In this document: positions 45,046 through 52,952 of the stretch, piece after piece
How positions within the stretch are numbered: the stretch's first letter is position 1
Layout: every line of letters begins with the position of its first letter
NCBI RefSeq assembly: GCF_900116705.1
Contig: NZ_FPBP01000008.1
Coordinates: 1 to 64,000 of the forward strand
Origin: Halomonas korlensis
GTDB taxonomy: Bacteria; Pseudomonadota; Gammaproteobacteria; Pseudomonadales; Halomonadaceae
DNA: 64,000 nt
Direction: 5' to 3'
The notes under the pieces: model-generated
What the model was told of the DNA's origin: nothing
Seen by the model: only the letters and a program-made list of their open reading frames with translations
The model's database searches: none
Program-made: the position numbers and the translations under genes

Positions 45046-45066
45046 CGCGGCCGCCTGGCGGCCGCG
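45046..45066. other. GC-rich hairpin in the leader of the TRAP operon
   Basis: CGCGGCCGC (45046-45054) pairs perfectly with GCGGCCGCG (45058-45066) around a 3-nt loop, in the 287-bp gap between the HbpS-like stop and dctP. No T-run follows on the minus strand, so it is not a clear terminator. It could reduce read-through or protect mRNA. Confidence 0.4.
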
Positions 45067-45129
45067 CCGACGAATCGACTCGCCTTCGATCGTCTGGCGG
45101 AGCGGCGAATCAGACCGTCACGGGTTCAA

Positions 45130-45143
45130 TTTGTATTCAAAAT
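45130..45143. promoter_or_regulatory. Operator candidate before dctP
   Basis: On the minus strand this reads ATTTTGAATACAAA, which matches ATTTTGAATTCATA at 45805-45818 in 12 of 14 positions. Both sites lie in promoter gaps beside the GntR gene at 45997. Confidence 0.4.
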
Positions 45144-45256
45144 GCAGAATTAGGTATTAAACTTTAGTCTTCGAATCTTGGTTCAAGAGAGAAAAAACCT
45201 TTTCATTCAGTGACCTGTCGTCATCAACGCATAAAGTCAGCAACGCTGATGGCGCT

Positions 45257-45718
45257 TTATTCAGGCTCGAGACCCCAAGCGAGACCGGCTGCCTCGATGC
45301 CTGCGATCACCGCCCTCTCGTCTTCGGGAGACGAGGCGCCGCTGGCGCCCGCCGCGCCAATCACTTGTTCGTGGGCGTCGAGAATCAGCACGCCGCCTGC
45401 CACCGGCACGAAACGACCGCCCGACACGGCAGCGACGCTGGCCAGAAAGGCAGGCCGCTCGGTATTGCGTTCACCGATCACCCCGCTTGCCGCCCCATTG
45501 CCCAGCGCAGCAAAGGCCTTGCCTTGTGCCACCGCAAAGCGTAGCGGGGCGCAACCGTCTTCCCGTTCCGCCGCGACGATATTGCCGCCGCCATCCAACA
45601 CCACGACCGTGAGGGGTTCCGCGCCGAGTTCACGGGCCTTGAGAAAGGCACCGTCGAGAATTGCCCTGCCATGCGCTCGGGTCAGCTGCACGCTGCAGCG
45701 ATATACCTTGCCAGCCAT
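45257..45718 (-). CDS. GlcG/HbpS (DUF336) family protein
   Basis: A 153-residue protein of the GlcG/HbpS fold. It has LTVVVLDGGGNIVAAEREDGCAPLRFAVAQGKAFAALG, then PVAGGVLILDAHEQVIGAAGASGASSPEDERAVIAGIEAAG, the conserved core and C-terminal helix. No signal peptide is visible in this start. AGGAG lies seven bases before the ATG. Family members bind heme, cobalamin-like ligands or act as accessory factors; the function here is unknown. A second member, GlcG, is at 50868-51269. It precedes the TRAP operon on the same strand and is divergent from the GntR regulator. Confidence 0.8.
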   Translation of the reverse strand: MAGKVYRCSVQLTRAHGRAILDGAFLKARELGAEPLTVVVLDGGGNIVAAEREDGCAPLRFAVAQGKAFAALGNGAASGVIGERNTERPAFLASVAAVSGGRFVPVAGGVLILDAHEQVIGAAGASGASSPEDERAVIAGIEAAGLAWGLEPE

Positions 45719-45804
45719 CTTGTCGCTCCTGAGGGGGTCGCCGTAAGCAACGTGTCCGGCTCGCTCGCAAGCCGTCCTGTCACTCGTTCGGCAACCTTGT
45801 GTGA

Positions 45805-45818
45805 ATTTTGAATTCATA
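45805..45818. promoter_or_regulatory. Operator candidate in the HbpS-like / GntR divergent region
   Basis: ATTTTGAATTCATA contains the palindromic core TGAATTCA and repeats the element found before dctP. It lies 86 bp before the HbpS-like start and 179 bp before gntR, in a 278-bp divergent region. Confidence 0.4.
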
Positions 45819-45996
45819 ATACCTTTTGCAGTCATAAGTCAATGTCGTCAGACTTGATAACAACGCTTGTTGATTGGCAACTCATCGCTTGATGACACCT
45901 TGGTTTACGACACGTCGCGCCAGGACAACGATAACGGCCAGCGCCTCGCTATCGCGGCTTACCACAAGACGCATGGCATCCGGAAGGAACCAGACC

Positions 45997-46683
45997 ATGA
46001 GCAAGATCCAACATCGCAATCTTTACCGGGAAGTCGCCGATCGCATCCGCGATCTCATCGAGCATGGCGACCTATTGCCGGGAGAGCGGATCTCCGAAAA
46101 GCACCTCTGCGAAACCTTTGGCGTATCACGCACGCCGCTTCGCGAGGCGCTGAAGGTGCTGGCCTCGGAAGGGCTGGTGGAGCTACTGCCCAATCGCGGC
46201 GCGCGGGTGGTGCAATTGACTCTCAAGATGGTCAAGGACACCTATGATTTGATGGGCGCGCTGGAAGGGCTTTCCGGCGAACTGGCCTGTCAGGAGATCA
46301 GTGACGCCGGGATCGAGCGGATCTGCGAACTGCATGAAAAGATGCTGTCGCATTACCACAACCGTGAATTAGCGGCGTATTTCGAGGTCAACAAGCAGAT
46401 TCACGAACACATTCTCACGGCCTCGAAGAACGAAGTGCTGCAGGAGATGTACAACAATCTCAGCCAGCGGGTAAAACGCGTACGTTACTCCAAGAAGATG
46501 ACCGACAGCTTCTGGCGCCAGGCGGTCGAGGACCATGAGAACATGGTGGCGGCACTCAAGAAGCGTGACGGCAAGTTGCTCGGGCAGATCCTGCGTGACC
46601 ACCTGTGCAACAAGCTGGAAGTCGCCTCGCTGAGTGGCGTGATCGAAGACGAGGCGAAACCGCTGCGCATGGCCTCCTACTGA
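45997..46683 (+). CDS. GntR-family (FCD) regulator of the TRAP/CoA-transferase genes
   Basis: A 228-residue regulator. The winged helix-turn-helix has YREVADRIRDLIEHGDLLPGERI and LCETFGVSRTPLREALKVLASEGLVEL. The FCD helical domain has the metal-ligand type FEVNKQIHEHILTASKNEVL. AAGGA lies eight bases before the ATG at 45997. It is divergent from the HbpS-like/TRAP genes, where a shared 14-bp element occurs twice. It also lies upstream of glcD on the same strand, but does not resemble GlcC closely and no copy of the element precedes glcD. Confidence 0.88.
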   Translation: MSKIQHRNLYREVADRIRDLIEHGDLLPGERISEKHLCETFGVSRTPLREALKVLASEGLVELLPNRGARVVQLTLKMVKDTYDLMGALEGLSGELACQEISDAGIERICELHEKMLSHYHNRELAAYFEVNKQIHEHILTASKNEVLQEMYNNLSQRVKRVRYSKKMTDSFWRQAVEDHENMVAALKKRDGKLLGQILRDHLCNKLEVASLSGVIEDEAKPLRMASY

Positions 46684-46802
46684 TGCCGACCGTACCTTTC
46701 GCTACCTCGCCCCTTCACCTTTGGAGCGGGTGAAGCACAGCTCCCTAACCTGCCTTGTTGCCACCTTCACCTACCTACCCATCATGCTTCTCAGCGTGTA
46801 TA

Positions 46803-46819
46803 TTGGAAATGCTTTCCAA
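46803..46819. promoter_or_regulatory. IclR-type operator candidate before glcD
   Basis: TTGGAAA-TGC-TTTCCAA is a perfect 7-bp inverted repeat. Its core TGGAAATGCTTTCCA matches the gcl boxes (TGGAAA-N3-TTTCTA). It is 119 bp before the glcD start, within a 255-bp gap that holds no other gene. AllR-like control of glycolate oxidation is inferred. Confidence 0.55.
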
Positions 46820-46938
46820 ATTATTAGATCGATACCGGACCGGGTCAGGGCTGCCAAGGCGGCTAGAGACGCGCCAAACTCATAGCGTGGCAATTTCGGT
46901 TGTCCGAGTCAGATGACCTTGATGTCCGGGGAGACCCC

Positions 46939-48438
46939 ATGAACATTCTTTACGACGCGGCACTCGACGGAGCGCTGCCCCATAACGACAAGGCCGAGGT
47001 ACTGGCGGATCTGCAAGCGGCGACACCCGGCCTGACCCTGTTGCATCGCGAGGAAGACCTGCGCCCCTTCGAGTGCGACGGCCTCTCCGCCTATCGGGTG
47101 CTGCCGATGCTGGTGGCCCTGCCCGAGACGCTCGATCAGGTCGAGACGCTGCTCAAGCGTTGCCGCGCGCTGGGCGTCCCGGTGGTCACGCGCGGCGCCG
47201 GCACCGGCCTCTCCGGCGGCGCGCTGCCGCTCGAGCAGGGCGTATTGCTGGTCATGTCGCGCTTCAATCGTATTCTTGACATCGATCCCGACGCTCGCAC
47301 CATGCGCGTCCAGCCGGGGGTGCGTAACCTCGCGATCTCCGAGGCCGCTTCTCCTTATGGGCTTTACTATGCACCCGACCCCTCCTCGCAGATTGCCTGC
47401 TCGATCGGCGGCAACGTCGCGGAGAATGCCGGCGGCGTACACTGCCTGAAATACGGGCTGACCGTGCACAACGTCATGAAAGTCGAGGTGATCACCATCG
47501 AAGGCGAGCGCATGACGCTGGGCTCCGAGGCGCTCGATGCGCCGGGCTTCGACCTGCTGGCGTTGTTCACCGGCTCCGAGGGCATGCTCGGCGTGGTCAC
47601 CGAGATCACCGTCAAGCTGCTGCCCAAGCCCGAGACCGCCAAGGTGCTGATGGCGAGCTTCGACGACGTGGAAAAGGCCGGACGCGCCGTGGGCGACATC
47701 ATCGCCGCCGGCATCATTCCCGGTGGTCTGGAGATGATGGACAAGCTCGCCATCCAGGCCGCCGAGGACTTCGTCAAGGCCGGCTATCCGGTCGAGGCCG
47801 AAGCCATCCTGCTTTGCGAACTCGACGGCGTGGAAGCCGACGTCGACGATGACTGCGCTACGGTGCGCCGCGTGCTCGAGGCGGCCGGCGCGACCGGCAT
47901 CCAGCAGGCCCGTGACGACGCCGAACGCGCGAAGTTCTGGGCCGGCCGCAAGAACGCCTTCCCGGCCGTTGGACGCATGTCGCCGGACTACTACTGCATG
48001 GACGGCACCATTCCACGCCGCGAGCTGCCCCGCGTGCTCAAGGGCATCGCGGATTTCTCCGAGCAGTACGGCCTTCGCGTGGCCAACGTCTTCCATGCCG
48101 GTGACGGCAACATGCACCCGCTGATCCTGTTCGACGCCAACCAGCCGGGCGAGCTCGAACAGGCCGAGGAGCTTGGCGGCAAGATTCTCGAACTGTGCGT
48201 GGAGGTCGGCGGCAGCATTACCGGCGAGCATGGCGTCGGGCGCGAGAAGATCAACCAGATGTGCGCCCAGTTCAACCCCGGCGAGTTGACCATCTTCCAT
48301 GCGGTGAAGGCGGCCTTCGACCCCGAGCGGCTGCTCAATCCGGGCAAGAATATCCCGACGCTGGCCCGCTGCGCCGAATTCGGCGCCATGCATGTGCACA
48401 ACAACCAGCTGCCGCATCCCGACCTGCCGCGCTTCTGA
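46939..48438 (+). CDS. glcD: Glycolate oxidase subunit GlcD
   Basis: The FAD subunit of glycolate dehydrogenase, oxidising glycolate (and D-lactate) to glyoxylate. The protein has 499 residues. The FAD-PP-binding motif is PVVTRGAGTGLSGGALPLEQGV, followed by CSIGGNVAENAGGVHCLKYGLT and LFTGSEGMLGVVTEITVKLLP. The C-terminal cap has VFHAGDGNMHPLILFD and GEHGVGREKINQM. GGGGAG lies six bases before the ATG. It is the first gene of glcDEFG. Glyoxylate from it can enter the gcl operon. Confidence 0.96.
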   Translation: MNILYDAALDGALPHNDKAEVLADLQAATPGLTLLHREEDLRPFECDGLSAYRVLPMLVALPETLDQVETLLKRCRALGVPVVTRGAGTGLSGGALPLEQGVLLVMSRFNRILDIDPDARTMRVQPGVRNLAISEAASPYGLYYAPDPSSQIACSIGGNVAENAGGVHCLKYGLTVHNVMKVEVITIEGERMTLGSEALDAPGFDLLALFTGSEGMLGVVTEITVKLLPKPETAKVLMASFDDVEKAGRAVGDIIAAGIIPGGLEMMDKLAIQAAEDFVKAGYPVEAEAILLCELDGVEADVDDDCATVRRVLEAAGATGIQQARDDAERAKFWAGRKNAFPAVGRMSPDYYCMDGTIPRRELPRVLKGIADFSEQYGLRVANVFHAGDGNMHPLILFDANQPGELEQAEELGGKILELCVEVGGSITGEHGVGREKINQMCAQFNPGELTIFHAVKAAFDPERLLNPGKNIPTLARCAEFGAMHVHNNQLPHPDLPRF

Positions 48439-48455
48439 GGACTCAGGATACAATC

Positions 48456-49541
48456 ATGTCCGACACCGCCAAAACTGATCACGACGCCAGCCAAGCGCTG
48501 GCCGAACGCATCCGCCAGGCCGACGCCGAGGGCACGCCGCTGCGCATCGTCGGCGGCGACACCAAGGCCTTTTACGGCCGTAATGTCGAGGGCGCAAAGC
48601 TCGCCACTCGCGAGCATCGTGGCATCACCACCTACGATCCGGTCGAGCTGATTGTCTCGGTACGCAGCGGCACGCCGCTGGCCGAGCTCGAAGCCGCCCT
48701 GGCCGCCAACGGCCAGATGCTCGGCTGCGAACCGCCCCACTTCGGGGATGACGCCACCGTAGGCGGCATGGTCGCCACTGGCCTCTCCGGCCCGCGGCGT
48801 CCCTGGGCGGGCAGCGTGCGCGACTTCGTGCTCGGCACGCGAATCATCAATCGCGAAGGCGTTGAACAGCGCTTCGGCGGCGAGGTCATGAAAAATGTCG
48901 CCGGTTACGACCTCTCGCGGCTGATGGTCGGCGCCCAGGGCACGCTGGGGCTGATCACCGAGGTATCACTCAAGGTGCTGCCGCGCCCCGGTGCCACTTG
49001 CAGCCTGCGCCTGGCGTTGCCGTTGCAGGAGGCGCTGGCGAAGCTCGCCGAATGGGGACGCCAGCCGCTGCCCATCACCGCGGCCGCCTGGCATGACGGC
49101 ACGCTCGCGCTGCGTCTGGAAGGCGGGCCAAGCTCGGTGGCCGCCACCCGGGAGCGCCTGGGCGGCGAGGATCTCGAAGAAGATTATTGGGTGGCGCTTC
49201 GCGAACAGCGCCTGGGATTCTTCTCCCCGGACGACACGCGGCCTCTGTGGCGCCTCTCGCTGCCGCACAACACTCCGGTGATCGACCTGCCCGGCGTCAA
49301 CGAAAGCGACGTGCTCTATGACTGGGCCAGTACCCAGCGTTGGCTGCGCAGCGACCTCGACGCCGAGACGATTCGCCTGGCCTGCGCCCGTGCCGACGGC
49401 CACGCCACCTGCCTGACGCCAGGGTTGGACTCGCCCTTCACGCCACTGGCACCGGTGGTGGCCAAGTACCACCGCAATCTCAAGACCGAGCTCGACCCGA
49501 AGGACATCTTCAATCCGGGCCGACTCTACGCGGCGTTTTGA
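48456..49541 (+). CDS. glcE: Glycolate oxidase subunit GlcE
   Basis: The second flavoprotein subunit, 361 residues, a shortened FAD_binding_4 protein. It has LRIVGGDTKAFYGR, GGMVATGLSGPRRPWAGSVRDFVLGTRIIN, MKNVAGYDLSRLMVGAQGTLGLITEVSLKVLP, and the ending HRNLKTELDPKDIFNPGRLY. The start at 48456 has AGGA eight bases upstream, 17 bp after glcD. It acts with GlcD and GlcF as a membrane-associated complex. Confidence 0.95.
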   Translation: MSDTAKTDHDASQALAERIRQADAEGTPLRIVGGDTKAFYGRNVEGAKLATREHRGITTYDPVELIVSVRSGTPLAELEAALAANGQMLGCEPPHFGDDATVGGMVATGLSGPRRPWAGSVRDFVLGTRIINREGVEQRFGGEVMKNVAGYDLSRLMVGAQGTLGLITEVSLKVLPRPGATCSLRLALPLQEALAKLAEWGRQPLPITAAAWHDGTLALRLEGGPSSVAATRERLGGEDLEEDYWVALREQRLGFFSPDDTRPLWRLSLPHNTPVIDLPGVNESDVLYDWASTQRWLRSDLDAETIRLACARADGHATCLTPGLDSPFTPLAPVVAKYHRNLKTELDPKDIFNPGRLYAAF

Positions 49542-49562
49542 GACGTATCGAGGAACCCTGAG

Positions 49563-50801
49563 ATGCAGACGCACTTTACCGAGGAAGACCTCAAGAAACC
49601 GCACATCCGCGAAGCGGATCGCGTGTTGCGCACCTGCGTGCACTGTGGCTTCTGTAACGCTACCTGCCCCACCTACCAGCTGCTGGGGGACGAGCGCGAC
49701 GGCCCGCGGGGTCGCATCTACTTGATGAAGGAAATGCTCGAAAGTCAGGACGATGATGCCCAGGTCACCGAGGAAACCCGGCTGCACCTGGATCGTTGCT
49801 TGACCTGCCGCAACTGCGAGACCACCTGCCCCTCCGGGGTGGAATACCACAAGCTGCTCGACATCGGCCGTGCCGAGATCGAGCGCCGGGTGCCGCGCTC
49901 CGCCCCGGATCGCGCTCTTCGCTACGGGCTACGCAAGGCGCTGGTCGAGCCGCAGCGCTTCAAGGCGCTGCTCAAGCTCGGCCAGACCTTCAAGCCGCTG
50001 GTGCCCGGCGCCCTCAAGGCCAAGATGCCGCCGACCCCCATCGATGCCGGGGCTCGCCCCGCGACCGGACGGCACGCTCGACAGATGCTGATCCTGGAGG
50101 GCTGCGTGCAGCCGGGGCTCTCGCCCAATACTAATGCCGCCACCGCGCGTGTCCTCGACCGGCTGGGCATCAGCCTCGTACCCGCCGCCGAAGCGGGCTG
50201 CTGCGGGGCCATCGACTACCACCTCAACGCCCAGGAAGCCGGCCGGGCGCGCATGCGCGCCAACATCGACGCCTGGTGGCCGCATGTCGAGGCCGGCTGC
50301 GAAGCCATCGTGCAGACCGCCAGCGGCTGTGGGGCGATGGTCAAGGAATATGCCGAGGTGCTGGCCGACGACCCCGACTATGCCGAGAAGGCCGAGCGCA
50401 TCAGCGCTCTGGCCAAGGATCTGGTGGAAGTGCTGCGCGACGAGTCGCTCGACGCGCTCGCCGTCAAGGACACGCGCAAGCTCGCCTTTCATTGTCCCTG
50501 CACCCTGCAGCATGCCCAGAAGCTCGGCGGTGCCGTGGAAACCGTGCTGAGTCGCCTCGGCTTTGCGCTGACGCCGGTGCAGGACGCGCATCTCTGCTGT
50601 GGCTCGGCGGGCACCTATTCAATCACCCAGCCGGCACTGGCCACGCAGCTGCGCGACAACAAGCTCGACAACCTCGAAGCCGGCAAGCCGGAAGTGGTCG
50701 TGACCGCCAATATCGGTTGCCAGACTCATCTGGCCGGCGCCAATCGCACGCCGGTGCGCCACTGGATCGAGATCGTCGACGAGGCACTCGAGAAGCACTG
50801 A
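49563..50801 (+). CDS. glcF: Glycolate oxidase iron-sulfur subunit GlcF
   Basis: A 412-residue subunit carrying two [4Fe-4S] motifs, C25-C28-C31-C35 and C79-C82-C85-C89. Two CCG domains follow (EAGCCGAIDYHL and HLCCGSAGTYSITQP, with HCPCTLQHAQKLGG). It passes electrons from the flavin subunits to quinone. It lies 21 bp after glcE. All cluster cysteines are intact. Confidence 0.96.
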   Translation: MQTHFTEEDLKKPHIREADRVLRTCVHCGFCNATCPTYQLLGDERDGPRGRIYLMKEMLESQDDDAQVTEETRLHLDRCLTCRNCETTCPSGVEYHKLLDIGRAEIERRVPRSAPDRALRYGLRKALVEPQRFKALLKLGQTFKPLVPGALKAKMPPTPIDAGARPATGRHARQMLILEGCVQPGLSPNTNAATARVLDRLGISLVPAAEAGCCGAIDYHLNAQEAGRARMRANIDAWWPHVEAGCEAIVQTASGCGAMVKEYAEVLADDPDYAEKAERISALAKDLVEVLRDESLDALAVKDTRKLAFHCPCTLQHAQKLGGAVETVLSRLGFALTPVQDAHLCCGSAGTYSITQPALATQLRDNKLDNLEAGKPEVVVTANIGCQTHLAGANRTPVRHWIEIVDEALEKH

Positions 50802-50867
50802 CAGGCGACTGTGTTTCTAGAAGAACAGATTCACACACCCGTTTTTACACCAACGAGGAAGATTCCC

Positions 50868-51269
50868 ATGCAAAACAAACCCACCCTGACCCTCAGCGAT
50901 GTCAACACCCTGCTCGACGCCGCCCAGAAGGAAGCCGAGGCCAACAGCTGGCTGGTGACCATTGCCGTGGCCGACGACGGCGGCCACCTGCTCGGCCTGC
51001 GCCGTCTTGATGGTGCCGCGCCCTTCACTGCCGATGTTGCCACCCAGAAGGCGCGCAGCGCTGCCATGGGCCGCAAGGAAACCCAGGTCTTCGAGGAGAT
51101 GATCAACGGCGGACGCACCGCCTTTGTCTCGGCACCGCTGCAGGCGATGCTCTCCGGCGGCGTCCCGGTGATCGTCGAAGGCCAGGTGGCCGGCAGCATC
51201 GGTATTTCCGGCGTCAAGCCCGACCAGGACGTACAGATCGCCAAGGCCGCCGTTGCCGCCATCGGCTGA
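50868..51269 (+). CDS. glcG: GlcG protein (HbpS/DUF336 family)
   Basis: A 133-residue protein of the GlcG family: LSDVNTLLDAAQKEAEANSWLVTIAVADDGGHLLGLRRLDGAAPF, then GGVPVIVEGQVAGSIGISGVKPDQDVQIAKAAVAAI. GAGGAAG lies seven bases before the ATG at 50868. It closes glcDEFG, as in E. coli. Its biochemical role is not settled. It is a paralogue of the protein at 45257-45718. Confidence 0.9.
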   Translation: MQNKPTLTLSDVNTLLDAAQKEAEANSWLVTIAVADDGGHLLGLRRLDGAAPFTADVATQKARSAAMGRKETQVFEEMINGGRTAFVSAPLQAMLSGGVPVIVEGQVAGSIGISGVKPDQDVQIAKAAVAAIG

Positions 51270-51280
51270 TCGTACCGCCC

Positions 51281-51523
51281 TCAAGCGCGGTCGCCGCCTT
51301 CCGAGGCGTCGTAGTCCTGGGTGTCATCGGGGGCCGAGCCGGGCTCGCGGGATGTCTTTCGCTCATAATCACGGGCTGCCGTGATCGCGTCCGGCTCGCT
51401 GTCATGGCGGGAGATTTCCTGTGGGTTGTCCGAATCCGTCACATCGACGACTCGCCACCCCGAGACCAGGATCGCCTCGCGGTTTTCTTCCGTGATCGGT
51501 TCGACACGTGCCGTGCGGGTCAT
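51281..51523 (-). CDS. Small acidic hypothetical protein
   Basis: Eighty residues, unrecognised. The N-terminal half (TEENREAILVSGWRVVDVTDSDNPQEISRHDSEPDAITAARDYERKT) looks like a small alpha/beta domain. The C-terminal third is disordered-looking and rich in Asp, Glu, Ser and Gly. There is no signal peptide or membrane helix. GGGAGG six bases before the ATG at 51523 is an excellent ribosome site, the main reason to believe it is real. It is convergent with glcG, with 11 bp between the stops. Confidence 0.65.
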   Translation of the reverse strand: MTRTARVEPITEENREAILVSGWRVVDVTDSDNPQEISRHDSEPDAITAARDYERKTSREPGSAPDDTQDYDASEGGDRA

Positions 51524-51676
51524 AAGCGCCTCCCTTGGCAATGGCTAGTCCTTCATTCTTGAAACCATAGACCAAAGGGGGCGAGCCGTGCTCGACGATG
51601 TGAACATCCGATGCATGACATCGCCGGACGCCTCGCGCTCGGCCGGACGCGTCCCGTCACTCAGGACGCTTCTCTC

Positions 51677-52906
51677 TCATCCAAAGAACCAATAGCAGAC
51701 GGCGATGGCGGTGAGTATCCCTGCCAGGTCCGCCAGCAGGGCGCAGCCCAGGCCGTGGCGGATCCGGCGGATGCCCACCGCCCCGAAGTAGACCGCCAGC
51801 ACGTAGAAGGTGGTTTCAGTGCTGCCCTGCATGGTGGCCGCCAGCAGCCCAGGGAAGCTGTCCACCCCGAAGGTATTCATGGTCTCGAGCATCATGGCTC
51901 TGGCACCGCTGCCCGAGAGTGGCTTGATGAAAGCGGTGGGCAGGGCTTCGACGAAACGAATATCCCAGCCAAGGCCGGTGGCCAACCAGCGGATCCCCTC
52001 CAGGCCGGCATCGAGCACACCGCTGGCACGCAGCACCCCCACGGCCACCAGCATGGCGATTAGATAGGGCAGCAGGGTAACCGTGAAACCGAGGCCCTCC
52101 CTGGCCCCCTCAATGAAGGCGTCGTAGACATTGACACCGCGCAGTGCGCCCGCGAGCAGAAAGAGGATCACGATACCGAACAGGGTGAGATTGCCGACCA
52201 GGGTCGAGGTGGCGGCCAGCGCCTGGGCCGACATTCCGGCCAGGGTGGTCAAGAGCAAACCCAACGCCAGGGCCGCACCGACCAGGTAAGCCAGCACCAC
52301 CGGCTGCCAGAGCTTCAATCGCTGCATCAGCGCCACGCTCAGCAGCCCCACCAGGCTGGAGGCGGTAGTGGCCAGCAGGATCGGCAGGAATACCGCGGTG
52401 GGCTCCTCCGCCCCCTGTTGGGCCCGGTACATGAAGATAGTCACCGGCAGCAAGGTCAGCGACGAGGTATTCAGCACCAGGAACAGGATCTGGGCGTTGC
52501 TGGCACTCTCCTGGCTGGGGTTGAGTTCCTGCAGCGAATGCATGGCCTTGATGCCGATGGGCGTGGCCGCGTTATCCAGCCCCAGGATGTTGGCCGCGAA
52601 GTTCATGCTGATCAGACCCATGGCCGGGTGGCCGCTGGGCACCTCGGGCATCAGCCGCTTGAATAATGGGTCGAGCACCCAGGCCATCAGCCGAATCAGG
52701 CCGGCTTTCTCGGCGATGGCCAGAAATCCCAGCCACAATGTCATGGTGCCTGCCAGCACCAGCACAATCTCGACGCTGAGTCCCGCCATGTCGAACAGCG
52801 CCTCGACCAGCCGGGCGAACACCTCGCTGTCTCCAGCGCCCAGCCACTGCCAGAGGGCAGCGGCGAAGGCCGCAAGAAAGAAGCTCAGCCAGATTCCGTT
52901 CAGCAT
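51677..52906 (-). CDS. SpmA/SpmB-type nucleoside-recognition (Gate) domain membrane protein
   Basis: A 409-residue inner-membrane protein with two Gate-type halves. The first half has GLISMNFAANILGLDNAATPIGIKAMHSLQELNP, the SpmA hallmark. The second has FIEGAREGLGFTVTLLPYLIAMLVAVGVLRASGVLD and GVDSFPGLLAATMQGSTETTFYVLAVYFGAVGIRR, as in SpmB. It is thus a SpmA-SpmB fusion, found in many non-sporulating proteobacteria. The substrate and role are unknown. It lies upstream-adjacent to a BCCT transporter on the same strand, 46 bp apart. Confidence 0.85.
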   Translation of the reverse strand: MLNGIWLSFFLAAFAAALWQWLGAGDSEVFARLVEALFDMAGLSVEIVLVLAGTMTLWLGFLAIAEKAGLIRLMAWVLDPLFKRLMPEVPSGHPAMGLISMNFAANILGLDNAATPIGIKAMHSLQELNPSQESASNAQILFLVLNTSSLTLLPVTIFMYRAQQGAEEPTAVFLPILLATTASSLVGLLSVALMQRLKLWQPVVLAYLVGAALALGLLLTTLAGMSAQALAATSTLVGNLTLFGIVILFLLAGALRGVNVYDAFIEGAREGLGFTVTLLPYLIAMLVAVGVLRASGVLDAGLEGIRWLATGLGWDIRFVEALPTAFIKPLSGSGARAMMLETMNTFGVDSFPGLLAATMQGSTETTFYVLAVYFGAVGIRRIRHGLGCALLADLAGILTAIAVCYWFFG

Positions 52907-52952
52907 CGTACATCCCGTCGTTCGTGCAGGCCGTCGACATTACCCCTGTGAT

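Noticed and set aside
45997..46683. GlcC, the glycolate regulator
   Set aside because: It stands upstream of glcD but the sequence does not resemble GlcC closely, and its candidate element occurs in the TRAP-side promoters instead.
46713..46735. CTTCACC/GGTGAAG hairpin as terminator of gntR
   Set aside because: Only a 7-bp stem with a 9-nt loop and no T-run; too weak to call.
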